DNA of 64,000 nt, from the NCBI RefSeq assembly GCF_900069005.2, contig NZ_LN831279.1:2932961-2996960 (forward strand), read 5' to 3'. The position numbers were made by a program, and so were the translations under genes. How positions within the stretch are numbered: position 1 is the first letter of the stretch; every line of letters begins with the position of its first letter. The stretch is from Paenibacillus sp. GM2. Its GTDB lineage: Bacteria > Bacillota > Bacilli > Paenibacillales > Paenibacillaceae. The notes below the pieces were generated by a model, which was not told the DNA's origin, made no database searches, and worked only from the letters and a program-made list of their open reading frames with translations. Below are positions 44,338-52,674 of this stretch, one piece after another.

Positions 44338-45420
44338 CTATGAGCCGTGCTTCTTAATGATATGAATCTTGTCAGCGGCTGCACCTATCTGCACAATGCC
44401 GTCATAGACCTTCTTGCCGATATCATAAGCATCTACGATCCACTCCTGGCCGACCTCATCGATGAGGAAATAACGCTGCTTCTCACCGAGGAACATGGAT
44501 GATTTGATGATGCCTGTTATATGAAAATCATTATTCTCCGACGGTTCAATCCGCAGTGATTCCGGCCGAACGCACAGGAGAACTTCTTCACCGACAGCAA
44601 GCTGTTCCTTGGCTTCGATAGTCACTGTATCTCCAGCCTGCCCGTATTGTACCGTTGCCAATCCGCCCTCTATTTTTACAACCTTGGCTTCCTCAAAGTT
44701 TGTCGTACCGATAAAATCCGCCACATACTGGGTACGAGGCTCATAGTAAATTTCATGCGGCGTACCATATTGATCGATCTTGCCACGGTTGAATACTACG
44801 ATCTGATCCGACATTGACAGCGCTTCGAGCTGATCATGCGTAACATAAATGACCGTTAATCCGAGCTCCTGCTGGATCGTTCTCAACTCGACCCGCACTT
44901 CTTCACGCAGCTTGGCGTCAAGGTTACTCAGCGGCTCATCCAGAAGGATAATCGGCGAGTTCATGACCAATGCCCGAGCCATGGCGACACGCTGCTGCTG
45001 CCCCCCGGACATTTCATGCGGATACCGCTCTTCCAGCCCGGTAAGCTTGACCTGAGCCATAGCAGCCTCCACCCGCTGCTGGATTTCCCCTTCCGGCCGC
45101 TTCAGAATATCCAGACCATAAGCGATGTTATCGAAGACGGTCATATGCGGGAATAGAGCGTACTCCTGGAACACCATCGGAGTGCCCCGCTTATAAGGCG
45201 GCAAGTCATTGACCAGCTTGCCATCGATCCAAACCTCGCCTTGATCTATGGTATAGAAGCCTGCGATGGACCGCAGCAAAGTCGTCTTACCGCAGCCACT
45301 CGGACCGAGAAAGGTAATGAATTTGCCACGTTCGATTTGCAGGTTTATATTTTTCAGGACATGGTTCGTACCGAACACCTTGTTTACGTCTTTCAAATCT
45401 AGCAGAATATTGGATTCCAT
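44338..45420 (-). CDS. ABC transporter ATP-binding protein (FbpC/PotA type)
   Basis: 360 residues. Walker A LGPSGCGKTTLL, Q-loop FQEYALFPHMTVFDNI, signature MSGGQQQRVAMARAL, Walker B IILLDEPLSNLD, H-loop YVTHDQ, then a TOBE domain (ELAVGEEVLLCVRPESL). Energises the fused permease at 45798. Two adjacent ATGs at 45423 and 45420 follow GGGAG; the second has the better 8-base spacing. The permease gene is separated from it by repeat copy C, so the operon may be partly uncoupled. Confidence 0.93.
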   Translation of the reverse strand: MESNILLDLKDVNKVFGTNHVLKNINLQIERGKFITFLGPSGCGKTTLLRSIAGFYTIDQGEVWIDGKLVNDLPPYKRGTPMVFQEYALFPHMTVFDNIAYGLDILKRPEGEIQQRVEAAMAQVKLTGLEERYPHEMSGGQQQRVAMARALVMNSPIILLDEPLSNLDAKLREEVRVELRTIQQELGLTVIYVTHDQLEALSMSDQIVVFNRGKIDQYGTPHEIYYEPRTQYVADFIGTTNFEEAKVVKIEGGLATVQYGQAGDTVTIEAKEQLAVGEEVLLCVRPESLRIEPSENNDFHITGIIKSSMFLGEKQRYFLIDEVGQEWIVDAYDIGKKVYDGIVQIGAAADKIHIIKKHGS

Positions 45421-45481
45421 CATGCCCACTCCCTTCTATTTAACTACCTTATATAAATGAACTTAGATATTTTCATAAATT

Positions 45482-45799
45482 CCAGTTTTCAGCACCGAGA
45501 AGGTTGAACAAAGCTAGGGTCCGAGGAGCACAGCGTACGGTCTGGGTACGTGAGCACCTGAGATGTTTCCGGAGGAAACATGACTTCGTAAGCATTCGCT
45601 TAGGGCCCGGCTGAATTCAAGATTCAATGTTGAGTTTACTTCTTTGATTAGCTTCGTGTTAGATATAGAATTTATAAGTTATCAACGAAGTTGATGAATT
45701 CTATATCGCAAGAAAACCTACCTTTGCACCGCGGTCGCTCATCCCTGAATTGCTTCGATCTGATTTTCTTATAAAAAGCGGGCTTTTTGAACTACCTCT
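45482..45799 (-). repeat. Dispersed repeat, copy C (long form)
   Basis: About 318 bases in reverse orientation. Left end CCAGTTTTCAGCACCGAGAA; right end GCTTTTTGAACTACCTCT, the complement of the AGAGGTTGTTCAAAAAG terminus of copy D. It contains GGCTGAATTCAAGATTC and two hairpins (45562-45581 with ATGTTTCC/GGAAACAT, and 45681-45695 with ATCAAC/GTTGAT). It fills the gap between permease and ATPase genes, and its right end touches the permease stop codon. Confidence 0.85.
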
Positions 45800-47456
45800 A
45801 AAAATCAAAGATTTTTACTTTGGAGCGGAAGATCAGCTTAATCACCCCAAGTGTGCCAAGCGTTGCGCCCATCAGTCCGACCGCTACGGCTGCTGCCCAA
45901 TAGTAGGTGCCCGTCTCCGCATAGTTAAAGATCGATACAGATGCGACCACCCATTTCGGGGTAATTAAGAAAATAATCGTACTTAGCGTATTCATATTTT
46001 TCATAAACGCATAGACGAAGTTGGCTACGACAGTCTTCTGCAGCATCGGGAAGACAATTGATGTCAGTGTCTTACGGCTGTTGGCGCCGAGATTTGTCGC
46101 CGCTTCCTCGATCGATTTATCAACCTGCTTAAAGGAGGCGGACAAGCCGCGATACCCGACCGGCATCTGCTTCAGCAGCATGGCGATGATGATTAGTGCC
46201 GCTGACCCCTGCAATACAATCGGCCCCTTGCTGAACGCGACAATCAGAGCAAGACCCACGAATGTACCCGGCAAAGCGATTGGCAACACCGCGCTGAAAT
46301 CGAGCAGCTTCTTACCCGGAAAGGGTTTGCGAACAACGATATAAGCCAGAACAAGGGCGAAGGCTACGGCCAGAATTGCGCTGATGAGCGACAGAACCAA
46401 GCTGTTCATCACGGCAGGACTGGAGGAGCTGAATACGACCTTGCGGATATGATCAAGCGTAAAGCTGTTGCTGCGACCGAAATTTTCCGTAAAGGCAAAC
46501 AGGATCGTCACAGCGAACATGGAAATAATGAACAAAGACATCAGGCTGTTGAACAAAAAGAGTACGACATCCATCTTCTTGGAGGTAGTGATCCGATTCA
46601 GACCGGATACCGGCTTGCCGGTAATCGTCGAATAAGAGCCCTTGGATAACAGTTTGTTCTGTACCCAGAAGACAAGTAGTGCCGGAATAACGAGGATGAT
46701 CCCCATCACGGATGCAAGCCCAGGCTCGTTATTAATAATCTCCCCGTAGATTTCAACCGCAAGCAGCGAATAGTTGCCACCGATCAGCTTCGGGTTCCCG
46801 AAATCGGCAAAGCAATTGATTGCCACGAGCAGAAAAGCATTAAGAACGCCTGGAAAAGCCAGCTTGAGTGTAATCGTACGGAACAGCTTGAAGCCGCGCG
46901 CTCCGAGATTTTGGGCAGCAATCTCCAGATTCGGCGAGATGGAACGAAGTACACCGGTAATCGTCATATAGGCCAGCGGGAAATAGGAAATGGTCTGTAC
47001 GATCCACAATCCCGGCAAGCCGTACAAATCAAGCTCGAAATGGAAATTTGTATTCAGCCATTGCGAGATCATGCCGCCGCGGCCGAACAAGAGCAGAAAA
47101 GCAAGACCGCTCATCACCGATGGCGCTAATAATGGAAGAAAAGCGATGAAACGGAAGAACTTCTTCCCCCTAATATTGCTGTAATGAATCGCATAAGCGT
47201 AAATAAATCCGACCGCCGTTGCTGTAAAGGCAGAAAGCGAGGAACTGATTACCGTATTTAACAAAGCTCTGCCATAACGCGGCTTGCTAAAGAACGTTCC
47301 CCAGTTGTCAAAGCCGGAGGAGAACACGACAACAATCAACGGGTAAATCACAAATAAGGCAAGGAATATGAAGCTGGTTAACACGAGTACGAGCGTTGAA
47401 GGATCCCTGAAGAGCCTCTTGATCGACTCCCCAATGCCTTTTTTTTCTTTCATCAT
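45798..47456 (-). CDS. ABC transporter permease, fused two-domain (FbpB type)
   Basis: 552 residues with about 12 membrane spans, two BPD_transp_1 domains in one chain as in FbpB/SfuB. Each half has an EAA loop: EIAAQNLGARGFKLFRTITLKLAFPG (near 180-205) and EEAATNLGANSRKTLTSIVFP (near 450-470). Partner of the ATPase and the two binding proteins. ATG start pair after GGTGGGAG. The stop codon TAG overlaps the terminus of repeat copy C, so the last codons (IFDF) may have been shaped by the insertion. Confidence 0.92.
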   Translation of the reverse strand: MMKEKKGIGESIKRLFRDPSTLVLVLTSFIFLALFVIYPLIVVVFSSGFDNWGTFFSKPRYGRALLNTVISSSLSAFTATAVGFIYAYAIHYSNIRGKKFFRFIAFLPLLAPSVMSGLAFLLLFGRGGMISQWLNTNFHFELDLYGLPGLWIVQTISYFPLAYMTITGVLRSISPNLEIAAQNLGARGFKLFRTITLKLAFPGVLNAFLLVAINCFADFGNPKLIGGNYSLLAVEIYGEIINNEPGLASVMGIILVIPALLVFWVQNKLLSKGSYSTITGKPVSGLNRITTSKKMDVVLFLFNSLMSLFIISMFAVTILFAFTENFGRSNSFTLDHIRKVVFSSSSPAVMNSLVLSLISAILAVAFALVLAYIVVRKPFPGKKLLDFSAVLPIALPGTFVGLALIVAFSKGPIVLQGSAALIIIAMLLKQMPVGYRGLSASFKQVDKSIEEAATNLGANSRKTLTSIVFPMLQKTVVANFVYAFMKNMNTLSTIIFLITPKWVVASVSIFNYAETGTYYWAAAVAVGLMGATLGTLGVIKLIFRSKVKIFDF

Positions 47457-47551
47457 AGGGGGCGACTCCCACCTTTCTACTGTCTATTAGGGGCATGGAC
47501 ATATCGGTTATTCCGGGAGGTCCGATGCCCCCTGTATGCTAAGTGGCTCTC

Positions 47552-48589
47552 TTATTTCAAATCTTTCAACGCGCTCTGCAATTCCTTGCGCTGCGCAGCA
47601 GCCTTCAACAGGTCATAGGAGGAGTTGTAATTCGTTGATTTGATGTCGATACCGCCCTCCGGGATCGGTACGGAATCCTTCACAGACACCGCATAAGCGG
47701 ACTGTGTGTAAATCTCTCCCGGTTCCTTCGTAAGCATATAATCCATCAGCTTCTTCGCGGCTTCCGTATTCGGGCCGTTCTTCACGATCGACAACGCGCC
47801 TACCTCATAACCAGCCGCTTCAGGTACAATGCTCGTAATCGGATTACCTTGGTATTTGATCTTCAATTGGTCGCCAAGGAATGTAATTCCGATCGTGTAC
47901 TCACCTTTGGCTGCTTTTTGAATCGGCTCAATCCCGGATTTTGGTCTCTCCTTCAAGTTAGGCAGAAGCTCCTTCATGTAATTTAGCATTTCATCATCGC
48001 CCCACACTTGTGCCAGGGAAGCTACAGCCGTATATGCCGTACCGGAAGTCGCCGGGTCGGACATGCCGATTTCACCTTTGAATTTCGGATCAGTCAGCTC
48101 CTTGAAGGATTGAGGGTACGGGGCATCGCCGTACTTCTCCTTCCAGCGGTTCTCATTAATGCCAATAGCCACAGGATTCAAGTAGAATCCGGTCCAATGT
48201 CCCTCCTTGTCCTTCATATTGTCAGCAATATCGGACGCATTTGGCGATACATAAGCTTCGAGTGAACCGGCTTCCTTCAAAACCTGATGGGAATCGGCCG
48301 GCCCCCCCATCAGGAAGTCGGCTTGCGGATTTGACATTTCATTCTGGATCCGCGATACTGCCTCGCCGCTAGGCAGACGCAAAATATCATAATCAATTCC
48401 GGTCTCCGCCTTGAATTTGTCCAGTATTTTACGCGCTTCTTCCTCTTGGAAAATGGAGTAGACAGTAATCTTCTGTTTTTCTTTCCCGCCAAACACTCCG
48501 GATTTGTACATAAAGAACCCCGCTACCAATACGATAACTATGACCGATAAAATAATGACTGAGCCGCTGTTTCTTTTATTTCTCGCCAT
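47552..48589 (-). CDS. ABC transporter solute-binding protein (paralogue 1)
   Basis: 345 residues. N-terminal signal helix (SGSVIILSVIVIVLVAGFFMY), then a family 1 binding fold: ITVYSIFQEEEARKILDKFK, LMGGPADSHQVL, GHWTGFYLNPVAIGINE, DPATSGTAYTAVASLAQ, FLGDQLKIKYQG. Class: Fe3+, polyamine or organophosphonate; the ligand cannot be told from sequence. ATG 48589 (MARNKRN) sits 9 bases after AAGGGATGG; a longer start overlaps the upstream gene by 4 bases. Paralogue of the protein at 43181. Confidence 0.87.
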   Translation of the reverse strand: MARNKRNSGSVIILSVIVIVLVAGFFMYKSGVFGGKEKQKITVYSIFQEEEARKILDKFKAETGIDYDILRLPSGEAVSRIQNEMSNPQADFLMGGPADSHQVLKEAGSLEAYVSPNASDIADNMKDKEGHWTGFYLNPVAIGINENRWKEKYGDAPYPQSFKELTDPKFKGEIGMSDPATSGTAYTAVASLAQVWGDDEMLNYMKELLPNLKERPKSGIEPIQKAAKGEYTIGITFLGDQLKIKYQGNPITSIVPEAAGYEVGALSIVKNGPNTEAAKKLMDYMLTKEPGEIYTQSAYAVSVKDSVPIPEGGIDIKSTNYNSSYDLLKAAAQRKELQSALKDLK

Positions 48590-48612
48590 TTCGGTAAACC
48601 ATCCCTTCATGT

Positions 48613-49401
48613 TCAATATGAGGTCTCGTTTAACTTGAAATAGGCTCTTTGATTGGTCTCATCCAACAGGTCGTACACCACGAAGTAAGCGCTATTGTAC
48701 CGATCCAGGTGAATCCAGTGCCTCTTCGTCTGCTCAACGCTGCTAAGCTGGATCACAAAATGCGCATCCGGTGGCTGCTGCAGATCTGTGAAGTGACTGA
48801 AATCGATAATACGCGTGGACGCGGTAATCTGCGCGGCAAGATCGTTCCTCTCCGCTTGCGAGAGAGGCATAAGCTTGCCGGCATCCAGCGTGAACACATC
48901 GTTCTTCCCGTTCTGCACCGCAGAACCGATCATCGCGGTGGTCAGGATTTTATCGATTAGCGTGCTCTGTAGCTTGCGTATCCCGGCGCTTACATCGAGG
49001 GAGTTGACCAATTCATTACCGAATTGGAACGCACCTGTCTCTACCTGAAATGGAATATCCTCCTGGTCCAAATAAGTCATTTTTCCCGTCAGCAGCAGTC
49101 TGGGTGTTTGGGTTTGTGCACGCTGCTTACCGGCGGATAGAAGCCCGGAGAATGAGGATTTCAATTTCAGCAGTTCCTTCGGATCCTCAATAGAAACTGT
49201 ACCAAGCCCCGGATAGGTGATATCGACACGCATCGGAACGCCTGAGACTCGTTCAAACTGATCTTGCTGAGGCGGCACGATTTGGACCACATCGACAGGA
49301 ATCCGGAAGGAGTAGGCACAGATTCCAATAAGCAAGCATCCGATAATGACCTGAAGCAGGATGAGGCGAAACCATGAAAGCCCTTTCTTGTCCTCTGGCA
49401 T
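48613..49401 (-). CDS. Membrane-anchored protein of unknown function (262 aa)
   Basis: A short cytosolic head, one membrane helix (ILLQVIIGCLLIGICAYSF, residues 14-32), and a 225-residue extracellular part with a YPGLGTVSI strand and repeated alpha/beta pattern. I do not recognise it; DUF3919 is a possible family, from memory only. It lies between the sensor kinase and the first binding protein of the same cluster, 32 and 23 bases from its neighbours, so a role as accessory sensor or uptake protein is a reasonable guess. Confidence 0.65.
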   Translation of the reverse strand: MPEDKKGLSWFRLILLQVIIGCLLIGICAYSFRIPVDVVQIVPPQQDQFERVSGVPMRVDITYPGLGTVSIEDPKELLKLKSSFSGLLSAGKQRAQTQTPRLLLTGKMTYLDQEDIPFQVETGAFQFGNELVNSLDVSAGIRKLQSTLIDKILTTAMIGSAVQNGKNDVFTLDAGKLMPLSQAERNDLAAQITASTRIIDFSHFTDLQQPPDAHFVIQLSSVEQTKRHWIHLDRYNSAYFVVYDLLDETNQRAYFKLNETSY

Positions 49402-49433
49402 TAACTTTACCCTCCACTTATATCAAAAAAATT

Positions 49434-50885
49434 TTAGTTTTGTATCAGTTTTGTAACAGCGCTTACATTGGGCGGATAAATTGAAAATTCCAGCTTCACC
49501 TCTGTGCCCTGCCCGACTTCGCTGATCATGGATATGCTCCCGCCCTGAAGTTCCATGAACTGCCTGCAGATAGGCAATCCCAGGCCGTGGGAATGCTCGG
49601 AGATCTCGCGCCCTTGCTTTTCCTCCGCAGGCAAGAACAACATCATTTTCTCTTGCTCGGATATGCCTTTGCCATTGTCCACAATACGAACGGTACCACA
49701 CCGTTCATCATGAAGAAGTTCGATATGAAGCAGAGTGCAGTCGCTATGCTTAATGGCGTTATCGATCAGGTTGAACAGCACCTGCTGCGTACGCTTAGGA
49801 TCGAGGTAGACGGTACATGGCAATATTTTGACGGAAGTGAGTATATTCGATTTCTTGAGTGTCGGTTGAAGAACGCGAAGGGTGTCCGTGATAATATTGC
49901 CCAGCTCGGCCTGTTCCAGTGCAATATGCCAAGCTTCTTCGCCTTTAAGTGAAGTTTGCAGCAGATCCTCGACCATATTCAACAAGCGCGTGCTCTCCTT
50001 GCGGATGTAGAAATTGCAATCCTGAACATCCTCCAGCCGGTCTATTCTGGCCATCAGATCAGAGAAGCCAATAATAGAGGTGAGTGGCGTCTTTAATTCA
50101 TGAGTAATGTTATCGTAAAAGGCCTTCTGTTTGCCCTGTTCATAATGGAGCATATCGATATGATGCCGCAGTGCGTCCGACATATGGTTGAAATCTCGCG
50201 CCAATTCGCCGATTTCATCCCGGGTATTCACCTCAATCTTGCGGCTGAAATCACCGATAGACACCAGCTTGAGCGCTTGCTTCAACGCATGCAGAGGCCG
50301 CATCAGAAAAGAGGAAAAGGAATAGCTCGCCACGAGTGAAAGGGCAAGACAACCCAGCGCGGCTCCGATAAACCAGATACGCATTTGATTCATCGTCTCG
50401 ATATTCTCATGAAGGTCCAGCAAATAACGGAACCCGCCCACAATTTTCCCCTCATACCAAAAAGGGACGGAATAAATTAAATACCTGGTTCCTTCCCCCT
50501 CGGCAATCACCGTTGCCGTATCGCCAGCTAACGCAAACTTGATATCATCTCGCTTCAGCAAATTCTCTTTATCGCTGCTGCTGCCCACGATGGTCTCGTC
50601 CGGCGCGAAAAGCTGAACCTGAAAATTAATGCTGGAGCCCAAATGAGAAGCGATAAAGGGAGCGTACTTGCCTGAAAACAACTGCTCGATATCGATCTTC
50701 TGATCGTTGACGATTTTCAAAGCTTCGATCCGGTGCAGTGCAGAATACTGGTTCAATGACTGGGTATCGCTCTCGATCATGCTCTTATTCAGCGTATAAG
50801 TGACGATGAAGTACATCGCCGTAAGCAGCATAACGATCGTAACCGCATGCTGTATGAACATTTTGTTGCGCAGCCCCATCTCCAT
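49434..50885 (-). CDS. Sensor histidine kinase (HAMP, HisKA, HATPase)
   Basis: 483 residues. Helix at 12-31, an extracellular sensor of about 140 residues, helix at about 171-190, HAMP (MRPLHALKQALKLVSIGDFSRKI), HisKA with H262 in YDNITHELKTPL, and HATPase blocks (FNLIDNAIKHSD, IVDNGKGIS, HGLGLPICRQFM). Canonical partner of the OmpR-type regulator encoded 3 bases upstream. Controls presumably the downstream transporter. ATG with GGAGG at 8 bases. Confidence 0.93.
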   Translation of the reverse strand: MEMGLRNKMFIQHAVTIVMLLTAMYFIVTYTLNKSMIESDTQSLNQYSALHRIEALKIVNDQKIDIEQLFSGKYAPFIASHLGSSINFQVQLFAPDETIVGSSSDKENLLKRDDIKFALAGDTATVIAEGEGTRYLIYSVPFWYEGKIVGGFRYLLDLHENIETMNQMRIWFIGAALGCLALSLVASYSFSSFLMRPLHALKQALKLVSIGDFSRKIEVNTRDEIGELARDFNHMSDALRHHIDMLHYEQGKQKAFYDNITHELKTPLTSIIGFSDLMARIDRLEDVQDCNFYIRKESTRLLNMVEDLLQTSLKGEEAWHIALEQAELGNIITDTLRVLQPTLKKSNILTSVKILPCTVYLDPKRTQQVLFNLIDNAIKHSDCTLLHIELLHDERCGTVRIVDNGKGISEQEKMMLFLPAEEKQGREISEHSHGLGLPICRQFMELQGGSISMISEVGQGTEVKLEFSIYPPNVSAVTKLIQN

Positions 50886-50888
50886 CTG

Positions 50889-51557
50889 CTATACCTCCAG
50901 TTTATAGCCTGTCCCATGTACGGTTGTTACCAGATTCTCATGAGGCTTAAGCTTCTCGCGCAGGCGCTTTACCATCATATCGACGGAGCGTGTTTGGCCA
51001 TAATATTCATAACCCCAGACCTGGTCCAGCAATTCCTCACGGGTGAACACCTTCTTGGGATTGCTGCATAGCAGCCAAAGGAAATCGAACTCCCTGCTGG
51101 TCGTCTTAAGTGGCTGCCCGGCGATCGTACAGGAGCGTTCATTTTTATCAATCTCAATGACCCCGATCTGAATGGTCTCAGATGTTGTAACCGTTTTCTG
51201 CATTCGCCGCATAACAGCCTTGATTCGTTCAATGAGTTCCCGGGTCTCAAACGGCTTGGTCAAATAATCATCCGCTCCAAGCTGGAAGCCTAATATTTTA
51301 TCATTCATTTCATTTTTGGCGGTAAGCACGATTACAGGCACCGTCTTATATTTCTGCTGCAGCACCTGAAGCAGCTCGAAGCCTGAGCAATCCGGCAGCA
51401 TCAAATCGAGCAGGATCAAATCTGTGGCTCCAGCCTCAAGCTCCTTCAAACCAGCGGCGACCGTCCCCGCAACAACAGGATGAAACCCTTCGACCTTCAG
51501 ACTTAATTTCAACAGCATCTGAATACTGGGATCATCCTCGATAATTAAGATGTTCAT
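50889..51557 (-). CDS. OmpR-family response regulator
   Basis: 222 residues. Receiver domain with E7/D8/D9, phospho-acceptor D51 in LILLDLMLPD, T and K in VLTAKNE and YLTKPFETREL. C-terminal winged helix: TSREFDFLWLLCSNPKKVFTREELLDQVWGYEYYGQTRSVDMMVKRLREKL. First gene of a leftward cluster that includes its kinase and a complete ABC importer. ATG after GGGGGATACAA. Upstream DNA consists of repeats only, so its promoter lies in or just before them. Confidence 0.94.
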   Translation of the reverse strand: MNILIIEDDPSIQMLLKLSLKVEGFHPVVAGTVAAGLKELEAGATDLILLDLMLPDCSGFELLQVLQQKYKTVPVIVLTAKNEMNDKILGFQLGADDYLTKPFETRELIERIKAVMRRMQKTVTTSETIQIGVIEIDKNERSCTIAGQPLKTTSREFDFLWLLCSNPKKVFTREELLDQVWGYEYYGQTRSVDMMVKRLREKLKPHENLVTTVHGTGYKLEV

Positions 51558-51705
51558 TTGTATCCCCCATTTTTATCTCTATTGTGGTTCTACTGCAGGT
51601 CTGTTCCAGTTAACTGCGGCAACCGTCCCCTTGTTCGCTCAATCGCTCAGGCGTGTTTTGCCAACTAAAATCAACCATCCCGTACTGCTAATCCCAAGCT
51701 CCTCA

Positions 51706-51936
51706 AGGAAATACAGTACGCTATCGGTACGAGAATCAATCCCTTTTCCGATGTAACGGAAATACAGTTCGCTATTGGAATGAAATCAAGCTCTTTTTCA
51801 ATGTAACGGAAATAGCATACCTTATTTGACTTTTTCGGCCAGAAAACAACCGCTTTTCAGGCAATTAAGCGCTTCCAGTTCCGTTAGAAAATATAACTAT
51901 GTCTTTCCACGCCAATAAGAGCATACAGTTCCGTTA
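51706..51936. repeat. Composite intergenic repeat, about 50-bp period, mirrored
   Basis: GGAAATACAGTACGCTATCG (51707), GGAAATACAGTTCGCTATTG (51758) and GGAAATAGCATAC (51808) recur in direct order 50-51 bases apart, the last two preceded by ATGTAAC. After a central TTTTTCGGCCAGAAAA, CAGTTCCGTTAG occurs inverted at 51876 and 51926, again 50 apart. This mirrored layout resembles Paenibacillus intergenic repeats I have seen before. No ORF. Confidence 0.75.
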
Positions 51937-52008
51937 GCACCGACGACATCTCCATTCGATGAACCTCTCTATCCTCTAATACTTAAACATATTCATATTA
52001 TTTCTTCT

Positions 52009-52431
52009 AGAGGTTGTTCAAAAAGTCTGCTTTTGATAAAACCCTCAACACAACAAGGCTATTCAAGGATGAGCAACCGCGATTCAACAACAGATTTTTG
52101 TTGCGAATAGCATTTCATCAGCCTAGCTGATGGAATATAAATCCTATCTCTGACACGAAGTAACACTGAGAGCCTTATTCGGCATCGAATCCTGAATTCA
52201 GCCCCGCCTTAGCGAATGATTACGAAATCATGTTTCAGACGGAGCATCTCAGGTGCTCACCTATCACCTACAAGCCTCCTATGCTACCGAGGTCGAGGTC
52301 GTTTTCTGGGAACATACGTGCAGTTCTGCTCCCGGGCCCCCCAAGCTTCAGCCCACGTAAGCGTATTGAAAAAAGCAAATGGAAAGCATCAGCGTCGGTG
52401 CTGAGAGCCTCACTTTTGAACATGAACTTCT
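52009..52431 (+). repeat. Dispersed repeat, copy D (long form)
   Basis: About 423 bases. Starts AGAGGTTGTTCAAAAAGTC, contains AGGATGAGCAACCGCG, a hairpin at 52117-52131 (ATCAGC/GCTGAT), GGCATCGAATCCTGAATTC, TCAGGTGCTCAC and GGTGCTGAGAGCC, and ends CTTTTGAACATGAACTTCT. A 60-base stretch (52101-52160) aligns without gaps to copy C (45652-45711, reverse). The last 150 bases before the end are more diverged than in A-C. No ORF of substance. Confidence 0.85.
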
Positions 52432-52674
52432 ACCTTTATCATAACGGCAGTTTGCCTGCTATGCATTAATATCCATAAATTAACACTCTCCCCAGCTTAA
52501 TAATTCTTCCCGTTTATTTATAGCATCTTCGCTAAATACTTGTGATATATATGCATGTCCGATGAAGGCGAATTATGCTATGATCTGACCAAAAGGCTTC
52601 GTTCAATTGCACAATATAAATTTCCAATTTCAGGATTCCATTTTGATTATTCCATCCTAGAGGAGGAGTTCAAG

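Noticed and set aside
52216..52469. Short ORFs inside repeat copy D
   Set aside because: The region is a diverged repeat; the frames are not kept in copies A to C.
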